From positions 1 to 44,324 of the forward strand of contig DAOURK010000021.1 of the NCBI GenBank assembly GCA_030625085.1: 44,324 bases of DNA, given 5' to 3'. Shown one piece after another: positions 9,804 through 18,767 of the stretch. Positions within the stretch are counted from its first letter, which is position 1. Each line of letters opens with the position of its first letter. The notes below the pieces were generated by a model. That model saw nothing but the letters and a program-made list of their open reading frames with translations, did no database searches and had not been told where the DNA came from. This stretch comes from Pseudomonadota bacterium (lineage in GTDB: Bacteria > SZUA-182 > DTGQ01). The translations under genes and the position numbers were made by a program.

Positions 9804-10024
9804 AAAACATTCATGCCTCTTTGAGGCACCACTAATTATGAAAATTTTATTTTTCAAAGTGTTATATGGTTATTTTCGAAACAAAATATGGGAAAAGGAT
9901 AAAATATTTCTATGTAAAATTATATCAGTAATGATAATTTAGTAAAAATTACGAGTAAATAAACATCGTAAAATTTAATTATATTCCTAACTGATCATAA
10001 TCAGTCAAAAAACAGGGGGAGCAA
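9804..10024. other. Spacer between propeller genes with a small hairpin
   Basis: A perfect 6-bp hairpin (TGCCTC TTT GAGGCA, 9814-9828) follows the stop codon of paralog 2. It has no adjacent T-run, so a terminator is not convincing. The rest is AT-rich, as is the 8189-8426 spacer, suggesting each paralog may have its own promoter. Confidence 0.3.
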
Positions 10025-11386
10025 ATGAAAAAATTTATTCAATCATCTATTATAGCTATCATAGTCATCGTTTTCATTTTCTTTTTAGCCCATTATTCAA
10101 ATGCACAATCCTGGCAACGGGTTGGTGATGCTGGATTCGGGAACCCTAGAAATGATTATGCCTGGTGCATGACAACATTCAAGGGGAGGTTGTATGTCGG
10201 GACACTTAATCTTATGGGAAGAGCAGAGATCTGGCGAAGTCAAAGTGGAGAGCCGAATACGTGGGAACAGGTGTATAATGCCCGTCTTATGGGAAATTTT
10301 GGAATACGATGTCTTTATGCTGATGGCGACCAAGCTTTATATGCCGGCACATTAAATCAAAGGGGAGCGCAAATTTTAAGGTCCACCAATGGATACTCCT
10401 GGCAAACTATAGCCAAAAGAGGAATTGGGAATCGAAAAAACAGAAACATACGATGCATAACGCGTTTTGGTGAATATCTTTATGCCGGAGCAGGATCTGA
10501 CGGCGCTAATCTTTTTCGAAGCAAAGAGGGAATACAGTGGGAGATGGTCGAAACCATCCCTGATATTAAATCTACAATGGTTTTTAATACATCCGGGGAT
10601 ACCCCAATCATGAATAATCTCATGATCGGGGAACTTACTGTCTTTAAGGGGCAATTATATGCCTTTACCTGGACAAAAGACGTGGATTTCCGAAGCATGA
10701 AAAATCTTGATAGAAATAGAGAAGGACAAAAGCCCCCTGAAGCAAATCTCCCTCCAGCTCCCGGCGCCTTTGAGGTGTGGAGAAGCAGTGATGGAATAAA
10801 CTGGGAAAAAGTAGTGGGTCAAGATGATGAATATAGAAATGGAATGGGCTTTAGTTTACATGACCCTGAAAATTTAGATAATGATGTAGTTACCTCTGTA
10901 GCAGTTTTTGAAGGGAATTTATACTTGGGTACCGGACATGATTATGGCAAAACAAGTATTTGGAGGACAAATGATGGGACCAAATGGGAAAAAGTCCTTG
11001 ATTTTTTTGAATTGGGAGAAAAATTTAATTTCTATATTTGGCGAATGCAACCTTTTCACAACAAATTATTTATCGGCACCCTGAACTTAGGAGATGCGGC
11101 AAACCCTGGAGTAACCGGGGCCCAAATTTGGTTTTCAGAGACCGGTACTCTCGACTCTTTTTATCCTCTTATTCTTAATGGTTTTGATGGAGAAACTGTC
11201 TTCTTTACCAAAAATTTGGATTTACCTAAAAATTGCGGCATCCGTTCAATGGCTGTCTTCAATGATGCTCTCTTTGTAGGCACGGCAACAGTTCTCAGTG
11301 TTCCTGTGTCAAGGCGAGGCGAACGTTTCGGACTTTACATAGTCGGCAAAAATGCCGGATGCGAAATTTGGAAAATGATCCCCTGA
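10025..11386 (+). CDS. Secreted Asp-box-like beta-propeller protein, paralog 3
   Basis: A 453-residue protein with a signal peptide (cleavage after SNA, about residue 27) and an excellent ribosome site (AGGGGGAGCAA before the ATG). It shares with its two upstream paralogs the opening GFGNPRNDYAW, the MIGEL.VF...YAFTWTKD segment, the APGAFEVWRS segment and the terminal GCEIWKMIP. Asp-box-like motifs include RSTNGYSW, RSSDGINW and RTNDGTKW. Compared with paralog 2 the surface loops after FTWTKD differ in length and sequence, the pattern expected if those loops contact the ligand. The function is unknown; an extracellular recognition or glycan-related role is only a guess. Confidence 0.8.
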   Translation: MKKFIQSSIIAIIVIVFIFFLAHYSNAQSWQRVGDAGFGNPRNDYAWCMTTFKGRLYVGTLNLMGRAEIWRSQSGEPNTWEQVYNARLMGNFGIRCLYADGDQALYAGTLNQRGAQILRSTNGYSWQTIAKRGIGNRKNRNIRCITRFGEYLYAGAGSDGANLFRSKEGIQWEMVETIPDIKSTMVFNTSGDTPIMNNLMIGELTVFKGQLYAFTWTKDVDFRSMKNLDRNREGQKPPEANLPPAPGAFEVWRSSDGINWEKVVGQDDEYRNGMGFSLHDPENLDNDVVTSVAVFEGNLYLGTGHDYGKTSIWRTNDGTKWEKVLDFFELGEKFNFYIWRMQPFHNKLFIGTLNLGDAANPGVTGAQIWFSETGTLDSFYPLILNGFDGETVFFTKNLDLPKNCGIRSMAVFNDALFVGTATVLSVPVSRRGERFGLYIVGKNAGCEIWKMIP

Positions 11387-11418
11387 TGAATTAAAACTAA
11401 ATAAGATTAAGCGGGAAG

Positions 11419-11457
11419 ACGTATAAATAAAATAAAAATCCCTATGCTATTAAATTA
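11419..11457 (+). repeat. Short dispersed repeat (about 40 bp), copy 1
   Basis: GCATAAATAAAATAAAAAT-like sequence followed by CTAT.CTATTAAATTA occurs here and again at 18946-18985. This copy lies between the convergent propeller and Hsp70 genes. No function is apparent. Confidence 0.5.
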
Positions 11458-11464
11458 AGTAAAT

Positions 11465-14446
11465 TTATTTCACTTGTAAACCCTTGGGTAAAGATTCTCC
11501 AAAAATAAGGTCCTGTTCCCCGGATTGATAATGACTAACTTCCCGAATACTTTGAATGGACCGATCAAGGTTAGCAATTTCAGTTTTTCCGGGCTGGTTA
11601 GATAAGCATTTTTCCTTTGCTTGAGTTAAAAAATCAATTACCCTTTGTCTCATTTCTTCTCCCACATTGCGAGACCGATCTAAGGTTTTTCGAGTAAGCT
11701 GAGTTAAAGTAAAGATTTTAGTTGCTTCAGGTAATCTTTCATTAATCAACAGTTTATCAATCCATTCTTTAACCACATCGACTGACACTACAGTATGCAG
11801 ACTTCCATATAAGGGTTGTCGCGCGCCCAGGCGAGCCAAGGCCCATAGGTCGGTAGGTAAAAACCTTCCTTGAGTCAGCCGATCCAATAAAACAAAACCC
11901 ATTTTTTCCTTAATGCTTTCTGCCAATTGTTCCAAACTTGCGGCCAGCCGCCACAATTCATACAATTCATGGGAAGAAGGTTTAGGGCCGAGAGGAATTT
12001 TTTTCTGAGGCAGTAAATAGGGAGCAATCTTTTTATAAATTTCTGTTTGCTGTTTTTGATTCAGCCCTCCAGCCAGGCGGCGCCAAAGAATCCACCACTG
12101 AATGCGAGTCTCTCGATTCTTTAAGAAAGTCGGACCCGGAGGAAATATCTTCCATATCTTTTGAATTCGCCATTCATCAAGGGGATAGCCAAATCCGGGC
12201 CGTAAACAAAAACCGACTAAATTGAACCAGCGGGCCTCATGTTCTGCTGAAGGTTGCCTTTTATCCAAAAACTCAAGGAGCATTTTAGCGATTTTACGTA
12301 AGGTAAAAATAGGCCAATTTTGCCGGCGGGCTTTGAGGACTTTTTCCATTAGTTTAAATAAATTTTCAGGTGTCGGTTTTTTGAATTGCGGGTGTAGTGT
12401 ATATTCTTTCAATTTACCTGCAAAAACCACCAAAAATAAAGGCCCTACCCTTCCCACGTCTAAAGATTCATCCTCAGCCGCCGCCACATGATCAATTACA
12501 TCTGAAGGCGCTGGTTTGGATTTTCCTGCCTGTCGAATACCAAATTGCAACCTCCATTGACGATCTCCCTCATGGGTGACAAACCATAATTCTATGGTTC
12601 CGATCTCAGTCAATCTTGCGCGCAAATGCACCGGCACTTCCCTGACTTTGGCTCTTCCTCTGCGTAAAATTGTTTGAAGGGGGGGCAGAGAATTCAGAGT
12701 ATGTATGGTTTCCTCATCAACAGGCAGAATGTCTCCTGCCTGATCAAGCAAACGAGAACTCGAGTCGTAAAGAGGGAAACTTACCGGTTCTCCAATTAAT
12801 AAGGTGAATTCTTTATCTTTAATTTCAATTTCCTGGCCCTCTTCCATTTTTCGGGGGACTACACATAATGCCTGCACAGAATGCTCTTTACCAGTTGCTC
12901 CTTCTTTTTTTGCACTTCCAAGGCCAATATAATAAGATCTTCCAATTCCACCGCGTATAAAAACTCCTTTCCCTTGCCGGACAAGGCCATAATAGGCGGC
13001 GCCATATGCTACAGCCAAATCAGCCATTTTATTCGATAATACTAAGGGTTTCCATCCCTCCCCCTCTCCGGGTGCTGAACCTGCAACAGAAATAAACCAG
13101 TTTTCCATGGCCTGCGTGATTCTTTTTTGTAAAAAAGGAGGTTTTAAAGCCCCCCCATTAAAGAGAATAGCCTCGGGCATGATAATGTCACAGTGAGGCT
13201 TCCCGGCTTTTTGGCACATATCTTTCATTTCGGCCTGATGCTTTTGTAAAAAGGAAGATAAATGGTGTGATATGGCTGTATCCTGGGCATAGGGGAGCCC
13301 CCACTCCTGCAATCCCACGCGGGAGGTTTTAGCCGGCGCTTCTTCTCCCCCGGTTATAGGGAAAAAACCTTCTTCAATAATTTGCATCATTTCTTCTTTA
13401 GTTAATTCATATTTCAGGGTGCCGGCAATCAGGCGACTAGTTCTGTCCTGAACCACAATTGGATATATATCTCGTTCATGATTATGGGTATGCCGGGTAT
13501 GGTTTTCGGACAATAACTCCTCCTTGGCCATCCGGCAATTATGGGAAAGCATGGTCCATTGGCTTGAATCCAATTTATCTGATTGACCCATTAATTTGAT
13601 TTCAATATGCCTGGCCAGGGCCATATCAATATTGTCTCCACCTAAAATCAAATGATCGCCCACAGCCACACGGGTAAATAGGGGTTTCCCCTTTTCTTCC
13701 TGTACGCTGATTAAGCTGAAATCGGAGGTCCCTCCTCCCATATCACAAATTAGGACAATTTGACCATTATGTAAATGGTGATGCCAGGTGTCACAGTTGG
13801 TAGCAATCCAGCAATAAAAGGCTGCCTGGGGCTCTTCCAATAGAGTGATTTTCCTGAGGCCAATTTTTTGAGCGGCCTCTAAGGTTAATTCCCTGGCTGC
13901 TTCATCAAAGGAGGCGGGAACAGTTAAAATAATCATTTGATTTTCCAGCAAATACTCCTTTTTCCCCTGAGCCATTTGATGGTCCCAACTGTTTTTGATA
14001 TGCTGTAAATAGCGGGAAGATGCCTCAACAGGAGAGAGTTTTATTAAATCCTTGCCTGCACCCCAGGGTAAGATAGCTGCCTTGCGATCTACGCCTGCAT
14101 GACAGAGCCACGATTTGGCAGATGAAACCAGACGAGCCGGCACCTGAGCGCCAAGCTTTTTCCCCAATTCTCCAACAACAAAATTTATCTCGCTATTCCA
14201 GGGCAGGCGAATATTTTCCTGTAACAACTCATGTTGGCTAGGTAGATACAGATATGAAGGGAGTAAAGGCAGATGGGACAGGTTTCCCTCGGAAACCAAC
14301 TGCAGAATATTAAAAATTTGAATATTTTCTTCTTGGCCTGAGTCAGTCTTGACATAGGCAACAGCACAATTGGTGGTGCCAAGGTCAATGCCGATTATAA
14401 ATGGGGATTGATTTTCTTGAGGAAAATATTTTTGCTGATGTTTCAT
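11465..14446 (-). CDS. Long Hsp70-like ATPase with extra C-terminal domain (DUF3731-type)
   Basis: About 993 residues from the ATG at 14446; a GTG at 14494 would add 16 residues and overlap trpS by 22 bases. The actin-fold ATPase has phosphate-1 motif GIDLGTTNCAV (residues 19-29), phosphate-2 motif CDMGGGTSDFSL (about 235) and adenosine motif LFNGGALK (about 428). A beta-rich substrate-domain-like region follows to about 620. The remaining 370 residues are helical and rich in Trp, Arg and Leu. They match my memory of the DUF3731 region found on such Hsp70 relatives; a profile search would settle this. It differs from DnaK and HscA in sequence and length. It forms a cluster with a second Hsp70 and a DUF2760 protein. 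Ribosome signals at both starts are weak. Function unknown; presumed ATP-dependent cytoplasmic chaperone. Confidence 0.82.
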   Translation of the reverse strand: MKHQQKYFPQENQSPFIIGIDLGTTNCAVAYVKTDSGQEENIQIFNILQLVSEGNLSHLPLLPSYLYLPSQHELLQENIRLPWNSEINFVVGELGKKLGAQVPARLVSSAKSWLCHAGVDRKAAILPWGAGKDLIKLSPVEASSRYLQHIKNSWDHQMAQGKKEYLLENQMIILTVPASFDEAARELTLEAAQKIGLRKITLLEEPQAAFYCWIATNCDTWHHHLHNGQIVLICDMGGGTSDFSLISVQEEKGKPLFTRVAVGDHLILGGDNIDMALARHIEIKLMGQSDKLDSSQWTMLSHNCRMAKEELLSENHTRHTHNHERDIYPIVVQDRTSRLIAGTLKYELTKEEMMQIIEEGFFPITGGEEAPAKTSRVGLQEWGLPYAQDTAISHHLSSFLQKHQAEMKDMCQKAGKPHCDIIMPEAILFNGGALKPPFLQKRITQAMENWFISVAGSAPGEGEGWKPLVLSNKMADLAVAYGAAYYGLVRQGKGVFIRGGIGRSYYIGLGSAKKEGATGKEHSVQALCVVPRKMEEGQEIEIKDKEFTLLIGEPVSFPLYDSSSRLLDQAGDILPVDEETIHTLNSLPPLQTILRRGRAKVREVPVHLRARLTEIGTIELWFVTHEGDRQWRLQFGIRQAGKSKPAPSDVIDHVAAAEDESLDVGRVGPLFLVVFAGKLKEYTLHPQFKKPTPENLFKLMEKVLKARRQNWPIFTLRKIAKMLLEFLDKRQPSAEHEARWFNLVGFCLRPGFGYPLDEWRIQKIWKIFPPGPTFLKNRETRIQWWILWRRLAGGLNQKQQTEIYKKIAPYLLPQKKIPLGPKPSSHELYELWRLAASLEQLAESIKEKMGFVLLDRLTQGRFLPTDLWALARLGARQPLYGSLHTVVSVDVVKEWIDKLLINERLPEATKIFTLTQLTRKTLDRSRNVGEEMRQRVIDFLTQAKEKCLSNQPGKTEIANLDRSIQSIREVSHYQSGEQDLIFGESLPKGLQVK

Positions 14447-14472
14447 AAAAATGCTGAAAAAAAGTCCCTTTT

Positions 14473-15432
14473 TTAAACGCCGACTTTTCGGCACACTTCT
14501 TTCATCGTTTGCACAGCAACAGCTCGGGCCTTTTCAGCGCCAATTTCCAAAATTTTTTTTACAGATTCACTATCCTCATCCAAAGCCCTTTTCTTTTCCC
14601 TGTAGGGTTCGAAATAATTCCAGATGGTTTCCAGCAATTCCTTTTTCACATCTCCATATCCCAGGCCACCTTGCAAATATCTTTGACGTAAGGCTTCGCT
14701 ATCGTCTTTGGAAAGAAATAAGCTATATAATTTAAAAACATTACAATTATCAGGATTCTTTGGCTCATCCAGGGTTTTAGAATCAGTGACAATACTCATG
14801 ACCTTTTTCTTTAATTGTTTTTTATCAATAAAAATCTCAATGGTATTATTATAGGATTTCGACATTTTTTGGCCGTCAATTCCGGGCACCACAGCAACCT
14901 CCTCATTTATTTCCGGTTCAGGAATAGTGAATACCTGGCCATGCTGATTATTAAATCTTATGGCAATTTCGCGGGTCACCTCCAGGTGCTGTTTTTGATC
15001 TTTACCTACAGGCACTCTATCCGACTGAAACAGAAGGATATCAGCAGCCATCAAAATAGGATAGGTGAACAATCCGGCATTTGGGCTAAATCCTCTGGAA
15101 ATTTTATCTTTATAAGAATGGCACCGCTCCAATAATCCTATAGAAATATAATTGGATAAAATCCAGGTGAGTAAGGTCACTTCTTTCACCTCAGACTGAA
15201 CCCAGAAAGTAGATTTTTCAGGATTCAAGCCCAAAGCCAAAAAAGTTGTAGCTGCATCCAGAGTTTGTTTAGCTAATAACTCCCCATCCTTTACTGTAGT
15301 CATGGCATGAAGATTTGCCATAAAACAGAAAAGCTCATGTTGCTCCTGGTATTCAATCATTTTTCTCATCATGCCAAAATAATTACCAAGATGAAAGGCG
15401 CCCGAGGGTTGAATTCCGGATAGTATCCGCAT
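14473..15432 (-). CDS. trpS: Tryptophanyl-tRNA synthetase
   Basis: A 319-residue class I aminoacyl-tRNA synthetase that charges tRNA-Trp in the cytoplasm. The HIGH-type motif appears as HLGN (residues 14-17, within SGIQPSGAFHLGNYFG), the KMSKS motif as KMSKS (about 188-192), and the Trp/ATP site segment GKDQKQHLEVTREIA is intact. Length is normal for the bacterial enzyme. The ATG is preceded by AGGAGTAAATTGAATC. It is placed, unusually, between two Hsp70-like genes on the same strand. The downstream Hsp70 starts 26 bases after its stop, so the two may share a transcript, while a 400-bp repeat-bearing gap separates it from the upstream Hsp70. Confidence 0.95.
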   Translation of the reverse strand: MRILSGIQPSGAFHLGNYFGMMRKMIEYQEQHELFCFMANLHAMTTVKDGELLAKQTLDAATTFLALGLNPEKSTFWVQSEVKEVTLLTWILSNYISIGLLERCHSYKDKISRGFSPNAGLFTYPILMAADILLFQSDRVPVGKDQKQHLEVTREIAIRFNNQHGQVFTIPEPEINEEVAVVPGIDGQKMSKSYNNTIEIFIDKKQLKKKVMSIVTDSKTLDEPKNPDNCNVFKLYSLFLSKDDSEALRQRYLQGGLGYGDVKKELLETIWNYFEPYREKKRALDEDSESVKKILEIGAEKARAVAVQTMKEVCRKVGV

Positions 15433-15491
15433 GATTCAATTTACTCCTTTTTATTATTATAATTGTGATGATGATTACATTAATTAAGTCA

Positions 15492-15670
15492 TTATTGCTG
15501 GTCTTGTAAAAAGTCTCATTAAGTTGTCATTTAGAAGAATGTGAAAAATCTAAACAAGACAATGTGTTGAAAAATATAAGATTTCTCCCGGAGTTTACAC
15601 TGAACTTAGTGAATGTGGTCGAAATGACAGATTTGCAATATCCGACTTTTTACGAGAGCATCATTATTAA
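15492..15670. mobile_element. R2 palindromic MITE-like element, copy A
   Basis: The left end TCTTGTAAAAAGTCTCATTA is matched in inverse orientation by the right end CCGACTTTTTACGAGA. Inner arms GTTGTCATTT and AAATGACAG also pair, around a core containing GATTTCTCCCGGAG. The whole element could fold into a long hairpin and contains no open frame. An element with the same ends and core lies at 22011-22160. It lies in the gap between trpS and the 619-residue Hsp70. Confidence 0.65.
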
Positions 15671-15739
15671 TTTCCATAAAAGATTACCACATTTTTTAAA
15701 AAATTATAACAGAAAGTGATTTAAGCAGGCAATTAAAAA

Positions 15740-15826
15740 AGGCGAAGGGCTTACAGTATAGGGCTAAGGTCGTAGGGGGAAAGAAGGATGTAGGGGATAG
15801 GGCTTAGGGTGCAGGGGATAGGTAAA
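15740..15826. repeat. TAGGG-rich low-complexity tract, downstream of the Hsp70 gene
   Basis: Degenerate tandem units such as GGGCTTACAGTATAGGGCTA and GTAGGGGATAGGGCTTAGGG. The complementary C-rich version (CCTATCCCCTATGCCTTACG and relatives) lies on the other side of the same gene at 17722-17875, so the two tracts form inverted flanks. Confidence 0.6.
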
Positions 15827-15830
15827 CTGA

Positions 15831-17690
15831 TTACGTTGATGGCATTGGCTTTCGAACAGTAAACTCTAATTTCCAGCGGTTTTGTCCGTCTCTGGCAACA
15901 AGCCATAACTCCAAAATCCCAATTTCAGTAAGATGAGCATGAAGGCGAACGGGAATAATTGTGCCCTCTTCACCCTCTAAAGTTAACTCTGTCTTTAAGG
16001 AGGTGATTTCTTCAATCTCTTGCTGCCACTTTTCAATTAAATCTCCAGTCATGTCCTCGCGCCTGGTTGAAGATCCCAAAAATCGGAACTCAACAGATTC
16101 ACCTACAATCAGTCCAAATTCCTGCCCCGGGACCTCTACCTCTGTTCCTTCTTCCATGCTAAAAGGTACGACACACAGGGCTTTCATTGGAGGAGTAAAT
16201 CCGGGAACTGAGGGCATAGAGGTTTCAATGCCAATATAATATGAATGGGCAGCCCCTCCTCGAATCCTGATACCTTGCCCACTGCGAGCCAAACCATAAG
16301 AAACCGCTCCATAGGCAACCGCCATGTCTAAATCAGTTTCCTTTAAAACCTTTACAGCACTTCCGCCCTCTTCAGCTATCCAACTATTCAAAATAGTGAT
16401 TAATTTTTCTTGAAGCAACTCGGCTTTAAAAACACCCCCATTAAAAAGAACGGCAGTAGGATGAATGAACTTTTTCCCGGGATTCAACTTGCGCAATTCA
16501 GGGAACTGGGCTAAAGCCTGACGTTGAGATCCGAGAAAATTAGCTATATGTCGAGTAACAGCAGCATCGGCGGCGTAGGGCAATCCCCATTCCTGTAATC
16601 CAATAGCGCTCTGCATTTTAGGACGATCTTTCGCTCTGCATTCAGGGAAAAATCCACCCAGCAAAACCGATTCTATCATCTGGCGACTCAATTGAGTAGA
16701 TAGGGTCCCGCCAATTAAATTACTTCCATGACCAGGGATAGTAATAGAATACTCCTGACAGGACGAGTCGTTTAAAATGGTTTCTTTAGCTATTCGACAA
16801 TTCTGCCATAAGACCCGATTTTGCCATGTATCTAAGTCTGATATTCCCTCTTCTTTCATCTTATTTTGAAGAGTCACCGACAGGGCTAAATCCATATTAT
16901 CACCACCCAATAAAATATGCTCTCCAACAGCCACTCGATTTAAAACCAGATTGCCGGCTTCTTCATCTACTGCAATGAGACTTAAATCGGTTGTGCCGCC
17001 TCCCATATCACAAACCAAAATCAAATCTCCCAGTTTAACTTTTGCTCGCCATTTTTCATTGGCATGAAGCCAGGAATAAAAGGCCGCCTGGGGCTCTTCC
17101 AATAAAATAATATTCTCCAAACCGGCCATCTGGCCAGCCTCTACGGTCAGTTCTCTAGCCACGGCATCAAAGGAGGCTGGCACAGTCAAAAAAAGTTGCT
17201 GATTATAAAGGAAATTTTTCTCATCATTTTCACCCTTCAGATGGTTCCAGGCTTCGCGGATATGCTCCAGATAACGTTTAGTTGCCTCCAGAGGTGAAAC
17301 CTTTTCTGTTTCCCGGGGACTACCCCAGGGCAGGATGGGAGCTTTTCGATCCACCTTTCCATGACATAGCCATGATTTAGCTGAAAAAACTAACCGCTGG
17401 GGAACTTCTGCTCCTCGTTTTTCGGCTAATTCACCAACAACAAAATTTTGATTTGAAGCCCAGGGAAGATCCAGACTCCCTTCAGGCAAGTCATATTGGC
17501 CAGGGAGGTATAAAAAAGAGGGAAGGAGATTCCTGCTTTGTACCGATCCTTCATGAACTAATTGAGGGATTGGTAAATACTGTATTTCAAGGGCCCCCTT
17601 TTCCTCTGTAAAGGAATTCCTGTCAATAAAACTGACTGCACAGTTGGTAGTGCCTAAATCGATACCCACTATATATCGCGAATCATTCAT
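15831..17690 (-). CDS. Hsp70-like ATPase, short paralog
   Basis: A 619-residue protein from the ATG at 17690, which has AGGAG eight bases upstream; a TTG three bases earlier is less likely. It has the Hsp70/actin ATPase signatures GIDLGTTNCAV (residues 9-19), CDMGGGTTDLSL (about 228) and LFNGGVFK (about 415). A short beta-rich C-terminal part corresponds to the equivalent region of the 993-residue paralog, but it ends where that protein continues into its helical extension. The two are clear paralogs along their first 600 residues. No EEVD-like tail or DnaJ is present. It lies 178 bases downstream of the DUF2760 gene. Such Hsp70 pairs with DUF2760 are known as a conserved but uncharacterised neighbourhood. 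Cytoplasmic; client unknown. Confidence 0.87.
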   Translation of the reverse strand: MNDSRYIVGIDLGTTNCAVSFIDRNSFTEEKGALEIQYLPIPQLVHEGSVQSRNLLPSFLYLPGQYDLPEGSLDLPWASNQNFVVGELAEKRGAEVPQRLVFSAKSWLCHGKVDRKAPILPWGSPRETEKVSPLEATKRYLEHIREAWNHLKGENDEKNFLYNQQLFLTVPASFDAVARELTVEAGQMAGLENIILLEEPQAAFYSWLHANEKWRAKVKLGDLILVCDMGGGTTDLSLIAVDEEAGNLVLNRVAVGEHILLGGDNMDLALSVTLQNKMKEEGISDLDTWQNRVLWQNCRIAKETILNDSSCQEYSITIPGHGSNLIGGTLSTQLSRQMIESVLLGGFFPECRAKDRPKMQSAIGLQEWGLPYAADAAVTRHIANFLGSQRQALAQFPELRKLNPGKKFIHPTAVLFNGGVFKAELLQEKLITILNSWIAEEGGSAVKVLKETDLDMAVAYGAVSYGLARSGQGIRIRGGAAHSYYIGIETSMPSVPGFTPPMKALCVVPFSMEEGTEVEVPGQEFGLIVGESVEFRFLGSSTRREDMTGDLIEKWQQEIEEITSLKTELTLEGEEGTIIPVRLHAHLTEIGILELWLVARDGQNRWKLEFTVRKPMPST

Positions 17691-17721
17691 CAAAGTACTC
17701 CTGCCCTCATAGGATTCATTA

Positions 17722-17875
17722 TTCCCTCATATCCTATCCCCTATGCCTTACGCGTTATGCCCTAAGCCTTATGCCTTACGCCCTTCTCTTTCCCCTAAGC
17801 CTTAAGCACTATGCCCTAAGCCATTTTCCCTACGCCTTTCTTTTTCCCTAAGCCTTACGCCCTATGCTCTAAGTC
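17722..17875. repeat. CCTAAGCC/TTATGCC low-complexity tandem tract
   Basis: About 150 bases of imperfect units (CCTATGCCTTACGCG, CCCTAAGCCTTATGCC and similar) repeated roughly every 10-20 bases. The tract runs up to and slightly into the 3' end of the DUF2760 gene. It is the inverted counterpart of the tract at 15740-15826. Likely slippage-generated. Confidence 0.7.
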
Positions 17876-18375
17876 CGCCTTTTCCCTCCATTCTCTTCCG
17901 GCAATTTGGTAATCTCCACCTCAGCGGGTGCAATTATATCAACGCCCTGCCCTTTTGCTACATCCGGGAATGTAATGCCCATAATACGCCAGCCATGATG
18001 CTTTAATATCCCTGTAAAGGGAGGGTCACCAAATACATGACCAGTCAGCCGTATAGAGGCAGGATCAAAATCTTTTTCTATGGTTATTATGTTCCCTTCA
18101 GATTCCTTTTGGATAGCTTCGATGGTTAAAATCTCTTCCAGGGCTTTCCTGCAACCGGAGTGTACAGTTCGAGCAGCCGCACCAATTTGAGAATCTGAAT
18201 ATCGTGAAACATCTTCCTCAAGAAAATCAACGAGTCTTCCCTCTCTTTGTAAAATAGAAAGTATTTGAATACCCTCAGAAGGTGCTCCAGAGAGAATACG
18301 CCGGATTTTTTGTGCTTTTTCCTTATTCTTAAGGATAGAAAAAAAACTCTTGAAGGCCAAACCCAATCTACACAT
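17869..18375 (-). CDS. DUF2760 domain protein, partner of the Hsp70 cluster
   Basis: A 168-residue protein from the ATG at 18375, chosen because AAAGGAG lies nine bases upstream. An in-frame ATG at 18408 lacks a ribosome site. The N-terminus is helical and basic (LAFKSFFSILKNKEKAQKIR). The middle resembles DUF2760 (FLEEDVSRYSDSQIGAAART). The C-terminal half contains the diagnostic small beta domain with RLTGHVFGDPPFTGILKHHG. DUF2760 proteins are found next to unusual Hsp70 genes, which is exactly the situation here, so a role as regulator, adaptor or co-chaperone is inferred. Its 3' end runs into a low-complexity tract. No catalytic motif is visible. Confidence 0.78.
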   Translation of the reverse strand: MCRLGLAFKSFFSILKNKEKAQKIRRILSGAPSEGIQILSILQREGRLVDFLEEDVSRYSDSQIGAAARTVHSGCRKALEEILTIEAIQKESEGNIITIEKDFDPASIRLTGHVFGDPPFTGILKHHGWRIMGITFPDVAKGQGVDIIAPAEVEITKLPEENGGKRRT

Positions 18376-18495
18376 ATCCTTTTTCTCCTTTCGTTCAGCA
18401 CCTTTCATTTCGGGCTATTAGACCAAAAAAAATGCTCCCTATAGCATAGGGCCATAGTTTTTTTGCTTAGAATATCATAAAATTGATTTTTTTTT

Positions 18496-18519
18496 GGCAG
18501 GGCTAAAGCCCTGCGCTAC
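18496..18519. repeat. R1 hairpin repeat
   Basis: GCAGGGCTAAAGCCCTGC is a perfect palindrome around a short centre, followed by GCTAC. The same core occurs at 22.8, 25.6 and 43.8 kb, in both orientations. Confidence 0.75.
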
Positions 18520-18615
18520 ATATAAAATAAAGCTGTATAAAAATAATATATTTATTCGGTTATCAAAAATAAAATCTATTCCTTTAATTTTAAATTAGAA
18601 TTCGCCCCTTTTCCA

Positions 18616-18667
18616 ATTAAAAAGGCTGAGTAATTGAATATACCTTGATACTCAAAGCTCAGCCTTT
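18616..18667 (-). terminator. Possible terminator after the fusA/P-loop operon
   Basis: Perfect 10-base arms AAAGGCTGAG (18621-18630) and CTCAGCCTTT (18658-18667) flank a 27-base loop that can itself pair (TGAGTA/TACTCA). On the minus strand the stem is followed by TTTTTAATT. It is about 360 bases past the stop of the P-loop gene, so its use by that operon is uncertain. Confidence 0.4.
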
Positions 18668-18767
18668 AACTGTTTTATAATTTGTCTTTCCTGCTTTTAT
18701 CTCTTTTAGGGTCTAATTCCCCGAAAATTATCTCGTTATGAAAGTGACTGATTTTATTTAAATTTAT

